Positions 54,940 through 63,431 of a stretch of DNA of 64,000 bases are shown piece by piece (within the stretch, counting starts at the first letter, position 1; every line of letters begins with the position of its first letter). Location: positions 1 through 64,000 of the forward strand of contig NZ_JBHUIY010000022.1 in assembly GCF_042683125.1 (NCBI RefSeq), given 5' to 3'. The stretch is from Phaeospirillum tilakii. GTDB taxonomy: Bacteria; Pseudomonadota; Alphaproteobacteria; Rhodospirillales; Magnetospirillaceae. The translations under genes were made by a program, and so were the position numbers. The notes beneath the pieces are model-generated. The model made no database searches and had not been told where the DNA came from. It saw only the letters and a list, made by a program, of their open reading frames with translations.

Positions 54940-56796
54940 GTGTGCGGCATCGCCGGATTCGCCGGGGCGGGGGACGCCGCCGTGCTGGCGGCGATGGCCG
55001 CGTCGATCGCCCATCGCGGTCCCGATGGCGCGGGCAGCCTGATCGACGAGTCGGCCCGGGTGTTTCTGGCCCATCGCCGTCTCGCCATCCTCGATCCCAC
55101 CCGGGGCGCCCAGCCGCTCGGCAACGAGGACGGGTCGGTGGTGGTGGTGTTCAATGGAGAAATCTACAACCACCATCAATTGCGGCGGACGCTGATCGGA
55201 CGCGGCCATCGCTTCGTCACCGACCATTGCGACACCGAGGTGCTGGTGCATGGCTGGGAGGAATGGGGCGAGGATCTGCCCGGCCGGCTCGACGGCATGT
55301 TCGCCTTCGCCCTGTGGGACCGGCGGCGCCATCTGCTGTTCCTCGCCCGCGATCGCTTCGGCAAGAAGCCGCTTTATTACGCCGCCGGTGGTGATGCCTT
55401 CGTGTTCGGCTCGGAGCTGACCGCGCTGCTGCGCCACCCGGCGGTGGACGATGCCGCCGACCGCCTCGCCCTCAAGAAGCTGTTCGCCTATGGTTTCATT
55501 CCGGCGCCGCTGACCCGCTACCGCGCGGTGCGCAAGCTGCCGGGGGGGCATTGGCTGCGCTGTGACCTCGGCGATGGCGGCATCGAGCAGCGCGAATATT
55601 GGCGCTTCCGCCTCGCCCCCGATCCGGCGCTGGCCCGGCGGGGCATCGACGATCTGGCCGAGGAATTGCGCACCTTGTTCAGCGACGCGGTGGCGCGCCG
55701 GCTGGAAAGCGACGTGCCGCTTGGCGCGCTGTTGAGCGGCGGGGTGGATTCGAGCGCGGTGGTGTGGGCGATGGCCCAGCATCTGCCGCCCGAGCGGATC
55801 GAAACCTTCGCGATGGGGTTCGACGAGCCGAGCTTCGACGAAAGCGCCTACGCCCAGACCATGGCCGAGGCGGTCGGCAGCCGCCATCATCGCGATGTCT
55901 GCCGGCTGGAGGAGGCGCGGGACGGACTGGTGCCGCTGCTGTCCCGCCTCGACGAGCCGATCGCCGATTCCTCGGTGCTGCCGACCTGGCGGGTGTGCCG
56001 CTTCGCCGCCGGCCGGGTCAAGGTGGCGCTGACCGGCGACGGCGGCGACGAATTGTTCGCCGGCTACGATCCGTTCCTGGCCCTGGCCCCGACCCGCGCC
56101 TGGCGGGCGGTGGTGCCGGGGGCGGTCAGCGGCTGGTGCGCCGGCCTTGCCGGCCATCTGCCGCGCTCCGATGCCAACATGAGTCTCGATTTCAAGATCC
56201 GCCGCTGGCTGGGCGGGGTGCGGGCGGCGCCGGCCTGCTGGATTCCGACCTGGATGGCCCCGCTTGCCCTCGACGAGATCGCTCGGCTGTTCGGCGAGCC
56301 GGCCCCGGCCGAGGAGGTCTATGCCGAGGCCCTGGCCGCCTGGGACGCGGCCGGCGCCGACCATCCGGTCGATCGCGCCCTTGAATATTTCACCCGGCTC
56401 TATCTGCAGGACGACATCCTGGTCAAATCCGATCGTGCCAGCATGCTGAACGGGCTGGAACTGCGCTCCCCCTTTCTCGATGCGGCGGTGGTGGATTTCG
56501 CCGCCCGCCTGCCCCGGCGGTTCAAGCTGCATCGCGGCGAGCGCAAACGCCTGCTCAAGCGGGCTTTCGCCGGCCGGGTGCCGGACTCGCTGCTGCGGCG
56601 GCGCAAGAAGGGGTTCGGCATGCCGATCGGCGCCTGGTTGCGCCGGCTTGATCCGCCGCCGGCCGGACGGCTGCCCGAGCTTGACGAAAGCTGGTTGGCC
56701 GCGCGGTGGGAGCGCCACCGCCGCAACGAAAGCGACGAGCGGCTGGCCCTGTTCTGTTGGCTGGCCCTGGCCCATGCGGGAACGGAGACGACGTGA
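54940..56796 (+). CDS. Asparagine synthase (glutamine-hydrolysing)-like amidotransferase
   Basis: A 618-residue AsnB-like protein. Cys2 is the glutaminase nucleophile (MCGIAGF) and HRGPDG is at 25-30. The C-terminal ATP-pyrophosphatase domain has SGGVDSS (266-272) and GDGGDELFAGYDPF. Stand-alone copies in glycan loci often amidate sugar uronic acids rather than making asparagine, and that is likely here. GTG 54940 keeps Cys at position 2, with GGAGG nine bases upstream. It overlaps the methyltransferase by 4 bp. Confidence 0.9.
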   Translation: MCGIAGFAGAGDAAVLAAMAASIAHRGPDGAGSLIDESARVFLAHRRLAILDPTRGAQPLGNEDGSVVVVFNGEIYNHHQLRRTLIGRGHRFVTDHCDTEVLVHGWEEWGEDLPGRLDGMFAFALWDRRRHLLFLARDRFGKKPLYYAAGGDAFVFGSELTALLRHPAVDDAADRLALKKLFAYGFIPAPLTRYRAVRKLPGGHWLRCDLGDGGIEQREYWRFRLAPDPALARRGIDDLAEELRTLFSDAVARRLESDVPLGALLSGGVDSSAVVWAMAQHLPPERIETFAMGFDEPSFDESAYAQTMAEAVGSRHHRDVCRLEEARDGLVPLLSRLDEPIADSSVLPTWRVCRFAAGRVKVALTGDGGDELFAGYDPFLALAPTRAWRAVVPGAVSGWCAGLAGHLPRSDANMSLDFKIRRWLGGVRAAPACWIPTWMAPLALDEIARLFGEPAPAEEVYAEALAAWDAAGADHPVDRALEYFTRLYLQDDILVKSDRASMLNGLELRSPFLDAAVVDFAARLPRRFKLHRGERKRLLKRAFAGRVPDSLLRRRKKGFGMPIGAWLRRLDPPPAGRLPELDESWLAARWERHRRNESDERLALFCWLALAHAGTETT

Positions 56797-57536
56797 AGAC
56801 GGAAACCTACGAGATCGAGGACCGCGTGGTCGAACACCATTGGTGGTTCGTCTGCCGTCGCCGTCTGTTCGCCCGGCTGATCCGGGGGCTGGGCCTCGGT
56901 CCCGAGCGGGCGGTGATCGATGTCGGCACCTCGTCGGGCACCAACCTGATCCTGCTCGGGGAACTCGGGTTCCGCAACGTCGGCGGGCTCGACATGTCGC
57001 CCGAGGCGGTGGCCTATTGTGCCCGGCGCGGTCTGCCGCCGGTGCGGCTCGGCTCGGCCGAGGCGATGCCGTTCGCCGACGGGACGGTCGATCTGCTGCT
57101 GGCCACCGACGTGCTGGAACATCTCGCCGACGATCAGGCGGCGCTGGCCGAGATGGCGCGGGTGCTGGTGCCGGGCGGGCGGGCGCTGATTACCGTGCCG
57201 GCTTTCCCCTCGTTGTGGGGATTGCAGGACGAGGTGTCGCTTCATCGCCGCCGCTATCGCCACGCGCCGCTGCTGGCTCAACTCCGCGCCGCCGGTTTCG
57301 AGATCGAGCAGAGCTTCCACTTCAATTTTCTGCTGTTCGCCCCGATCTGGCTGGCCCGGCAGATCCTGCGCCGGCTGCGGCCCCGGGTGGCGAGCGAAAA
57401 CGAAATCAATGCGCCCTGGCTCAACCGGTTGCTGACCGGGGTGTTCGGCCTCGACGTCCGGCTCGCCCCCCGGCTCCGGCCGCCGTTCGGGGTGTCGATC
57501 CTGGTGCTGGCCCGCAAGCCTCTGCCGGACCAATAG
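56793..57536 (+). CDS. Class I SAM-dependent methyltransferase
   Basis: A 247-residue methyltransferase. An unusual acidic/aromatic N-terminus (YEIEDRVVEHHWWFVCRRR) precedes the SAM motif VIDVGTSSGTNLILL (about 37-51). GLDMSPEAVAYC, SAEAMPFADGTVDLLLATDVLEHL (about 86-109) and VPGGRALITVPAF follow. A basic amphipathic C-terminal half suggests a membrane-bound lipid or glycan acceptor. GTG 56793 is translationally coupled to the amidotransferase gene. Confidence 0.87.
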   Translation: MKTETYEIEDRVVEHHWWFVCRRRLFARLIRGLGLGPERAVIDVGTSSGTNLILLGELGFRNVGGLDMSPEAVAYCARRGLPPVRLGSAEAMPFADGTVDLLLATDVLEHLADDQAALAEMARVLVPGGRALITVPAFPSLWGLQDEVSLHRRRYRHAPLLAQLRAAGFEIEQSFHFNFLLFAPIWLARQILRRLRPRVASENEINAPWLNRLLTGVFGLDVRLAPRLRPPFGVSILVLARKPLPDQ

Positions 57537-57642
57537 GAAATTCGCCGGACGCCGTCCCCTCGCGCCGCCCCGATCCTGCCGGCCCGGTCACGGCACCGAC
57601 AATCAGTGGAACCCGCCCTTTCGGGAAAAAGGATGAATCGGC

Positions 57643-58821
57643 ATGAGTGAGGTCGTCTTCACCAGGAAGAAAACCGTCATTTTCTCGGCAATTATAATCT
57701 TTGCCGTTCTGATTTTGCTCGAAGGGGCCTCCCGGGCGATCCTTTCGCGGTTTTCCGAGACCGGGAGCTTTTCGGCGCGGGCGATTGAAAACCCGTTCCA
57801 TCCGTTCCTGGGCTGGCAGGCCGCGCCGAATTACAAGGTCAACACCACCAAGGACACCGGCGGAGTCCATTACATCCGCACCGATGCCGACGGCAACTCG
57901 ATTACCCCGGCCCAATATGCCAACCCGGTGCTGACGGTGATCGTCACCGGCGGCAGCACCATGTTCGGGGTCGGCGCCTCCGACAATGACGGCACGGTTC
58001 CCTCACAGATGGAGCGCCTGCTGCGCGAGCGGTTCGGTGCCGACATCAAGGTGGTCAATCTTGCGGTGCGGGGCTACACCTCGTTCCAGGAAATGCTGCG
58101 GCTGAAGGAATGGTTGAATGACGGCCACCGGGCCGATCTGGTCCTGTCGGTGTCGGGCCGCAACGATGCCTACGCGGCCCGGGGCGCGCGGGCCGCGCGC
58201 TATCTGCTGCTGCCCGAGCATGTCTGGACCAACGCGGTGCCGCTGGTCCGCGCGGCCGAATTGCAAAAGCCGATTCTCCTCAATCCGCTCGGCTTTTTCC
58301 GCGAGCATTCTGCCTTTATCGATCTGCTCGCCCGCATCGTGCTGCGCGTCACCGGGGGGAATGATTTCCACTTCGATGCCGCCGACGCGCCGGCGACGGG
58401 CCCGGCGTCGCCGGTGGTGCCCGAGGCGGCCGCGCTCGGCACGGCGACCAATTACCAGATGATGGCCCAATTGGCCCAGGCCTATGGCGCCGATTTCCAG
58501 TTCGTGCTCCAGCCGACCGCCTACACGCTGGACCGCTTCCCCGCCGACATTCCCGCCCTGACCCAGGATCCGGCCAAGGCCGAGACCGACCGCAAGGCCG
58601 AAGCCCAGTTCTATCGGGATCTGCGCCAGGATCTCGACGGCAGGCTGGCGCTGTCCGACCTGACCGCCGCGCTGAACGGCGCGGCCGGCACGCTCTACGT
58701 CGATCAGTGCCACTACACCGACGCGGGGGGCGCCCTGCTGGCCGCCGCCCTGGTCGAGACGATCGCGCCGAAAATCCAGCGGCGTCTGGCGGACCGGGAG
58801 CGTGCCCCCGCCGGCCATTAA
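57643..58821 (+). CDS. Membrane-anchored SGNH/GDSL-like hydrolase
   Basis: A 392-residue protein. An N-terminal membrane anchor (IFSAIIIFAVLILLEGASR) is followed by an SGNH fold: Ser block VTGGSTMFGVG (about 104-114), Gly in NLAVRGYTSFQE, Asn in SGRNDAY, and a final Asp-x-x-His-like stretch YVDQCHYTDAGG (about 351-362). It likely adds or removes an acyl group on an exported glycan. It faces the carbamoyltransferase gene, a pairing often seen in surface polysaccharide loci. Confidence 0.8.
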   Translation: MSEVVFTRKKTVIFSAIIIFAVLILLEGASRAILSRFSETGSFSARAIENPFHPFLGWQAAPNYKVNTTKDTGGVHYIRTDADGNSITPAQYANPVLTVIVTGGSTMFGVGASDNDGTVPSQMERLLRERFGADIKVVNLAVRGYTSFQEMLRLKEWLNDGHRADLVLSVSGRNDAYAARGARAARYLLLPEHVWTNAVPLVRAAELQKPILLNPLGFFREHSAFIDLLARIVLRVTGGNDFHFDAADAPATGPASPVVPEAAALGTATNYQMMAQLAQAYGADFQFVLQPTAYTLDRFPADIPALTQDPAKAETDRKAEAQFYRDLRQDLDGRLALSDLTAALNGAAGTLYVDQCHYTDAGGALLAAALVETIAPKIQRRLADRERAPAGH

Positions 58822-58825
58822 ACAA

Positions 58826-58890
58826 GACCCCGGCCCCCCTTTTTCAAAAAAGAAGGGGGTCCGGGGCCTCGCCCCGGTTGGGTTTGGGCG
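58826..58890. terminator. Family A-type hairpin between convergent genes, likely two-way terminator
   Basis: The arm accccggccccccttttttc pairs with aaaaaagaagggggtccgggg around a short loop, giving T-runs on both strands. ccggggcctcgccccgg follows. It resembles the central part of the family A repeats and closes both the SGNH gene and the carbamoyltransferase operon. Confidence 0.7.
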
Positions 58891-58933
58891 AAAGCAACCA
58901 TTTGCCACGGCCGAAAGGCCGGTCTGGTCGGCC

Positions 58934-60772
58934 TCAGTCGAGGTCGAAGGCGCTCTTGTAATCGAGCTTGAGGGCGGGGTCCTGCTCATCCTTGTGCAGG
59001 ACGCATTCCCCCACCACCAGCATCTCGATCTCGCTGCCCATGAAGCAGCGGAAGGCGTCCTCGGGGGTGCAGACGATCGGCTCGCCGCGCACGTTGAAGC
59101 TGGTGTTGACCAGCAGGCCGCAGCCGGTGCGGGCCTTGAAGGCCTCGATCAGGGCGTGGTAGCGCGGGTTGGTGTCGGCGTGAACCGTCTGGACCCGGGC
59201 GGAATAATCGACATGGGTCACCGCCGGGATCGTGGAACGCGGCACGTTGAGCTTGTCGATGCCGAACAGCGCCTGTTCCTCGGCGGTCATCGCCCGGCGC
59301 TGGTCTTCCCGCACCGGGGCGACCAGCAGCATGTAGGGTGAGTCGGCGTCGAGCTCGAACCAGTCGGCGGCGTCCTCGGCCAGCACGCTGGGGGCGAAGG
59401 GGCGGAAGCTCTCGCGGTACTTGACCTTGAGGTTGAGGGTCTTCTGCATCGTCGGCGAGCGCGGATCGCCCAGGATCGAACGGCCGCCCAGCGCGCGCGG
59501 ACCGAACTCCATCCGTCCCTGCATCCACCCCACCGCCTTGCCCTCGGCCAGGGCCTGGGCGGCGGTCTCGATCATTGCGGCCGGGTCGAGGCGGTGCAGG
59601 CGGGCGCCGGCGGCGGTGAGACGCTGTTCGATCTCCTCGGGGGAATAATCCGGGCCGAGATAGGAGCCGCGCATCGCGTCGCGGCCGGCCGCGACGCGGC
59701 GCGGGCGGTCGTGGAACAGGTGATAGGCGGCATAGGCCGCGCCGAGGGCGCCGCCGGCATCGCCCGCCGCCGGCTGGATCCAGATCCGGTCGAAGATCCC
59801 CTCGCGCAGCACCTTGCCGTTGGCGACGCAATTGAGGGCGACGCCGCCGGCGAGGCAGAGATTGCGCGCCCCGGTCTCGCGCCGGATCGAGCGGCACAGC
59901 CGGGTCACCACCAGTTCGGTTACCGCCTGGATCGAGGCGGCGATGTCCATGTGGAACGGGGTCAGCGGGTCCTGGTCGGGACGGCGCGCCGGCTGGCCGA
60001 ACAGCGCGTCGAAGCGCCGGTTGGTCATGGTCAGGCCGGTGCAATAGTCGAAATAGGACTGGTCGAGCCGGAAGGTGCCGTCCTCCTTGACGTCGATCAG
60101 ATGGTCGAGAATGGTCTGGACGTATTTCGGTTCGCCATAGGGGGCCAGCCCCATCAGCTTGTATTCGCCGGAATTGACCCGGAAGCCGGTGTAATAGGTG
60201 AAGGCCGAATAAAGCAGGCCGAGCGAATGGGGAAAATGGAGTTCCTTGTGGATCTCCAGGCGATGGCCCGCGCCCAGCGCCAGCGAGGTGGTGGCCCATT
60301 CCCCCACCCCATCCATCGTCAGCACCGCCGCCTCCTCGAACGGAGAGGGGAAGAAGGCGCTGGCGGCGTGGCTCAGATGGTGCTCGGCGAACAGCAGCTT
60401 GTTCCGCCAGTCGAACTCCGGCGCGAGGCGCTTGATCTCCGCGCCGAGCAGATCCTTCTGGAACAGCTTTTCCTTCAGCCAGACCGGCATCGCGGCGCGG
60501 AAGGAGGCGAAGCCCTTGGGCGCGAAGGAGAGATAGGTTTCCAGCAGGCGTTCGAACTTCAGGAACGGCTTGTCGTAGAACACCACCGCGTCAAGCTCGG
60601 CGAGCCCAAATCCGGCGCGCTCCAGGCAGAAGGCGATGGCGTGCTCGGGAAAGGCGGCGTCGTGCTTCTTGCGGGTGAAGCGTTCCTCCTGGGCCGCGGC
60701 GATGATCTCGCCATCTTCGATCAGGGCGGCGGCGCTGTCATGATACAGCGCGGAGAGGCCAAGAATGCGCAC
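58934..60772 (-). CDS. NodU/SxtI-family O-carbamoyltransferase
   Basis: A 612-residue carbamoyltransferase. The N-terminal Kae1-like domain has HDSAAALIEDG and the metal motif HHLSH (131-135) with LTMDGVGEW. GGVALNCVANGK follows, then the YrdC-like C-terminal part with QGRMEFGPRALGGRSIL (about 418-434) and NTSFNVRGEPIVC. It transfers carbamoyl from carbamoyl phosphate to a hydroxyl, here probably on a sugar. Starting at GTG 60772 restores the normal N-terminus RILGLSALYHDS. It is 26 bases after the DUF5989 gene. Confidence 0.93.
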   Translation of the reverse strand: MRILGLSALYHDSAAALIEDGEIIAAAQEERFTRKKHDAAFPEHAIAFCLERAGFGLAELDAVVFYDKPFLKFERLLETYLSFAPKGFASFRAAMPVWLKEKLFQKDLLGAEIKRLAPEFDWRNKLLFAEHHLSHAASAFFPSPFEEAAVLTMDGVGEWATTSLALGAGHRLEIHKELHFPHSLGLLYSAFTYYTGFRVNSGEYKLMGLAPYGEPKYVQTILDHLIDVKEDGTFRLDQSYFDYCTGLTMTNRRFDALFGQPARRPDQDPLTPFHMDIAASIQAVTELVVTRLCRSIRRETGARNLCLAGGVALNCVANGKVLREGIFDRIWIQPAAGDAGGALGAAYAAYHLFHDRPRRVAAGRDAMRGSYLGPDYSPEEIEQRLTAAGARLHRLDPAAMIETAAQALAEGKAVGWMQGRMEFGPRALGGRSILGDPRSPTMQKTLNLKVKYRESFRPFAPSVLAEDAADWFELDADSPYMLLVAPVREDQRRAMTAEEQALFGIDKLNVPRSTIPAVTHVDYSARVQTVHADTNPRYHALIEAFKARTGCGLLVNTSFNVRGEPIVCTPEDAFRCFMGSEIEMLVVGECVLHKDEQDPALKLDYKSAFDLD

Positions 60773-60798
60773 GACGGCCGTTTCCTTCGTCTTGACGT

Positions 60799-60948
60799 CT
60801 AGAACAGAGTGTAGATGAAGGGAGCGATCGCCGAACCTTGTGACAGGACGATCAGGCCTCCGAACAACACCATCATGATCAGGACCGGCAGCAGCCAGAA
60901 CTTCTTCCTGGTCAGGATGAATTGCCACAGCTCGATGAGAAAGCTCAC
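60799..60948 (-). CDS. DUF5989/SxtK-like small membrane protein
   Basis: A 49-residue protein read on the minus strand from GTG 60948 to TAG. It begins MSFLIELWQFILTRKKFWLLP and has one membrane helix with a Gly-Gly turn, ending in a conserved QGSAIAPFIYTLF. This is the DUF5989 pattern, found beside NodU/SxtI carbamoyltransferases. It lies 10 bases after the SxtJ-like gene. Its role is unknown, perhaps anchoring the carbamoyltransferase at the membrane. Confidence 0.85.
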   Translation of the reverse strand: MSFLIELWQFILTRKKFWLLPVLIMMVLFGGLIVLSQGSAIAPFIYTLF

Positions 60949-60958
60949 GATCTTGCTC

Positions 60959-61390
60959 CTAGAACTGACGCCGCATCGAGTCCGCTGCCGGGCCAGGGGT
61001 GCGGTCGAGCCAATAGCTGGTGGCCGTCGGGTCCCGCTTGAGACGCAGCGGATCCTTGCCCGACAACCGCATCAGCAGGCCGATCGGGGTGACGGTGAGG
61101 AAGAACAGCAGCCCCATGACCAGCGGACTGACCACCCGGTGCAGGCCCATGCCGATCAGGAACCAGACGAAATTGAGCGGCTTGAGCGCCCGGGGGAAGA
61201 TCAGGGCGACCAGGGCGAAAGCGGCGGCGATCCCCGCCGCCCACCAGGCCGGGTCCCCGCCTTCGCGCAGCGGCAACGCCGCCACCACGCCGAACACGAC
61301 GGCAAAGACCAGGCCGAAGGCCCGGTTCGATCCCATTTGCGGCTGCCGCGCATAAGACTGGCCGTCCAATGCGGATCGCGTTTTGCTCAT
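60959..61390 (-). CDS. SxtJ-family membrane protein
   Basis: A 143-residue protein with three to four membrane segments (about 22-40, 45-64, 74-100). The pattern LKPLNFVWFLIGMGLHRVVSPLVMGLLFFLTVTPIG is typical of the SxtJ family, and RLKRDPTATSYW closes it. In cyanobacterial saxitoxin clusters sxtI, sxtJ and sxtK sit together; here the three are also neighbours. First gene of the trio. Confidence 0.85.
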   Translation of the reverse strand: MSKTRSALDGQSYARQPQMGSNRAFGLVFAVVFGVVAALPLREGGDPAWWAAGIAAAFALVALIFPRALKPLNFVWFLIGMGLHRVVSPLVMGLLFFLTVTPIGLLMRLSGKDPLRLKRDPTATSYWLDRTPGPAADSMRRQF

Positions 61391-61649
61391 CGAACGCCTT
61401 ATCTGGGAAAAATCCTGGAGGGGTACGGCCGAGCCGTCGTCTGACCCGGGCCGGGCCCACTTTTCCGCGATCCGTTCCGCTCTGTCAATCAGACAGCGTC
61501 CGGGCGGCGCCGCCGTGAAGGTGGGACGCCCCGTTCTCGATCGGACCGGGGGTGGCTGGGCCCGTGGGGTATGGCGCTTGACCGTCTTGCCGGGGGCGGG
61601 CGATAGTTTGGCCCGTCCGAGAGCGGGCGTGGATCTGGAAAGGCAACGT
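61391..61649. other. Divergent control region between SxtJ-like and the plus-strand glycan gene
   Basis: A 259-base gap. GGAAAGG (61637-61643) is the ribosome binding site of the gene at 61650. No clear promoter consensus, repeat or RNA was seen. Earlier in-frame codons exist but lack such a site. Confidence 0.35.
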
Positions 61650-63431
61650 ATGGCGATGCGTCTCGGGTTGAGAGCGGTTGTGGCGAGGGTTTTGCGCCCT
61701 TATCCGCACTTCCCGCTGCTGCCCTTCCATCTGCTGTCTCCCCCCGACGTGATCGCCGAACGGATCGGTGCCGCCGCCGTTGCGCGGATCATGGCCGAAC
61801 CTGGCCCCGCCCGGCTGGAACAGGCGATGGTCGCGTTTCTTGGTGATGGCGATGCCGCCTGGGTGGTGCGCAAGGAAATGCACGCGGTCTATGAGCCCCG
61901 GCTGCGTGCGGTGGCGCTGCATCTTGATCCACCCGCCGCCCATGGCTTCGTCGGGGCCGAGCCCGGGCCGCTCGGCCATCCGCTTGATCGGCGCGCGGTG
62001 GCCGATCTCGCCGCGGCCCTGCCGGAGACGACGGTCTGGCCGCGTTTCCGTCCGACGGCGCGGCTGGTGCAGTGGGGGGTGCTGCTGGGTGGGCTCGTTG
62101 CCTTCCTGGCCCGGCTCGTCGTCCTGACCCTGCGCTGCCGGTGGCGGCGACGGCCGCCGGTTCATGCCGATGTGGTGGCGTCCAATTTCTGGACGGTACC
62201 GGTCTGGACTGCCTTGCGCGAGGCGGCTGAGGCTCAGGGCAAATGGCGGCCGGATTCCCTGCTGTTCATTCTCGACCTGCCTGGAGCCGAGACCTTCCGG
62301 TCCGGTCCATTCGCCACGATCGAGCCCGATGCCTTTGCCGCCCCGCTCGGTCCCTGGTTGCGCGAGGTGGCCGTGCCGGCGGTGGTGCTGGCCGGCCGGG
62401 TGTTGGCGACCGCGTCTCGGGCTCCCGGCTCGGCGGTGACATTGGAAACGGCGCGGCGGGTATTGAGTTTGGCTTGGCGTTCGCTGCCGTTATTGGTTCA
62501 GGCATACGGTCTGCGGTGCCGCTGGGTGCTGGAATGCGCCGACGAATCCTCGCAGCCCGGGTTGCGGGCGGTGGTGTTTCGCCGCTGTGGCGCCCGTTCG
62601 GTGCGCTGGCCTTACCATCAGAATGAATCGCCCGGAATCGGTCTGTCCTATTTCCTGTTTGATCTCTATCTCTGCGGTGGGGCCGTGCAGGAAACCACTT
62701 ATCGGGATCAATGGTCGCCTCGCTGCCGGGGGCTGGCCGTCGGCCAGATCCGCAACGATTTCCGCATCAGCGGTGAAACCAAGGCCGCTCCGGTGCTGCG
62801 TGAGCGGATCGCGGCCGAATTGGCGGCGGGACGGAAGCTGGTGGTCTTTTTCGGCAGCAACACCACCCTCGGCTTCGAGCGTCCGGTGGCCGAGGCGCTG
62901 GCAGCGACACTGGAGACTTTTGCCGGGGTGCCGGGCTGGCTCGTGCTGGTCAAGCCCAAGGCCAGCAAGAGCCTGGAGCGACTCTATCGCGTTACCCCGG
63001 AGCTTGAGGGGCGCATGGCCGCCGAAAACGTGATCACCATCCGTTACGACGGCTCCGGCGAGCCCTGTCCCGCCGCCTGGGTGATCGAGCGGATGACGGT
63101 GGGGGTGTCGGTGCCGGGGTCGGTCCAGTCCGAGGCGCTGGTGTCGGGGCGGCCGTTGCTGACCTACTGGCCGGTGGTTCATCCGACCGCGCTGCGCAGC
63201 CGATTGATGGCCGACGGTTTGCTGTTCAGCGATCGGGCGGCGCTGGCGGCGGCTCTGGAGCGGATCCGCGCCGGCGCGTTGCCGCCGATCGATCTCGACT
63301 GGTACCGTTGGGCGCTCGATCCCTATGCCGACGACCACGCCCTTGACCGCGTTGCCGCCACCTTGTTCGGCGACGCCCCGGTGTCCCGCCCTGTTCCCAC
63401 CGATGTTTCGTCCCAGCCGGCTGAGATCTGA
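61650..63431 (+). CDS. Unassigned polysaccharide-biosynthesis-type protein (GT-B-like C-terminus)
   Basis: A 593-residue protein I do not recognise fully. The N-terminal part (1-150) is cytosolic-looking with HFPLLPFHLLSPPDVIAERI. A hydrophobic Arg-flanked segment is at about 148-165. The C-terminal part (about 385-580) has GQIRNDF, LVVFFGSNTTLGFERP, LVLVKPKASKS and a VGVSVPGSVQSEALVSGRPLLTY block. The last is like the sugar-nucleotide-binding end of GT-B or CDP-glycerol-transferase-type proteins. It overlaps the radical SAM gene by one base. Confidence 0.55.
   Translation: MAMRLGLRAVVARVLRPYPHFPLLPFHLLSPPDVIAERIGAAAVARIMAEPGPARLEQAMVAFLGDGDAAWVVRKEMHAVYEPRLRAVALHLDPPAAHGFVGAEPGPLGHPLDRRAVADLAAALPETTVWPRFRPTARLVQWGVLLGGLVAFLARLVVLTLRCRWRRRPPVHADVVASNFWTVPVWTALREAAEAQGKWRPDSLLFILDLPGAETFRSGPFATIEPDAFAAPLGPWLREVAVPAVVLAGRVLATASRAPGSAVTLETARRVLSLAWRSLPLLVQAYGLRCRWVLECADESSQPGLRAVVFRRCGARSVRWPYHQNESPGIGLSYFLFDLYLCGGAVQETTYRDQWSPRCRGLAVGQIRNDFRISGETKAAPVLRERIAAELAAGRKLVVFFGSNTTLGFERPVAEALAATLETFAGVPGWLVLVKPKASKSLERLYRVTPELEGRMAAENVITIRYDGSGEPCPAAWVIERMTVGVSVPGSVQSEALVSGRPLLTYWPVVHPTALRSRLMADGLLFSDRAALAAALERIRAGALPPIDLDWYRWALDPYADDHALDRVAATLFGDAPVSRPVPTDVSSQPAEI

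Noticed and set aside
58934..61390. Evidence for saxitoxin synthesis
   Set aside because: Only the accessory sxtI/J/K-like families are present. No sxtA or other core gene is in the window, and the neighbours are glycan genes.
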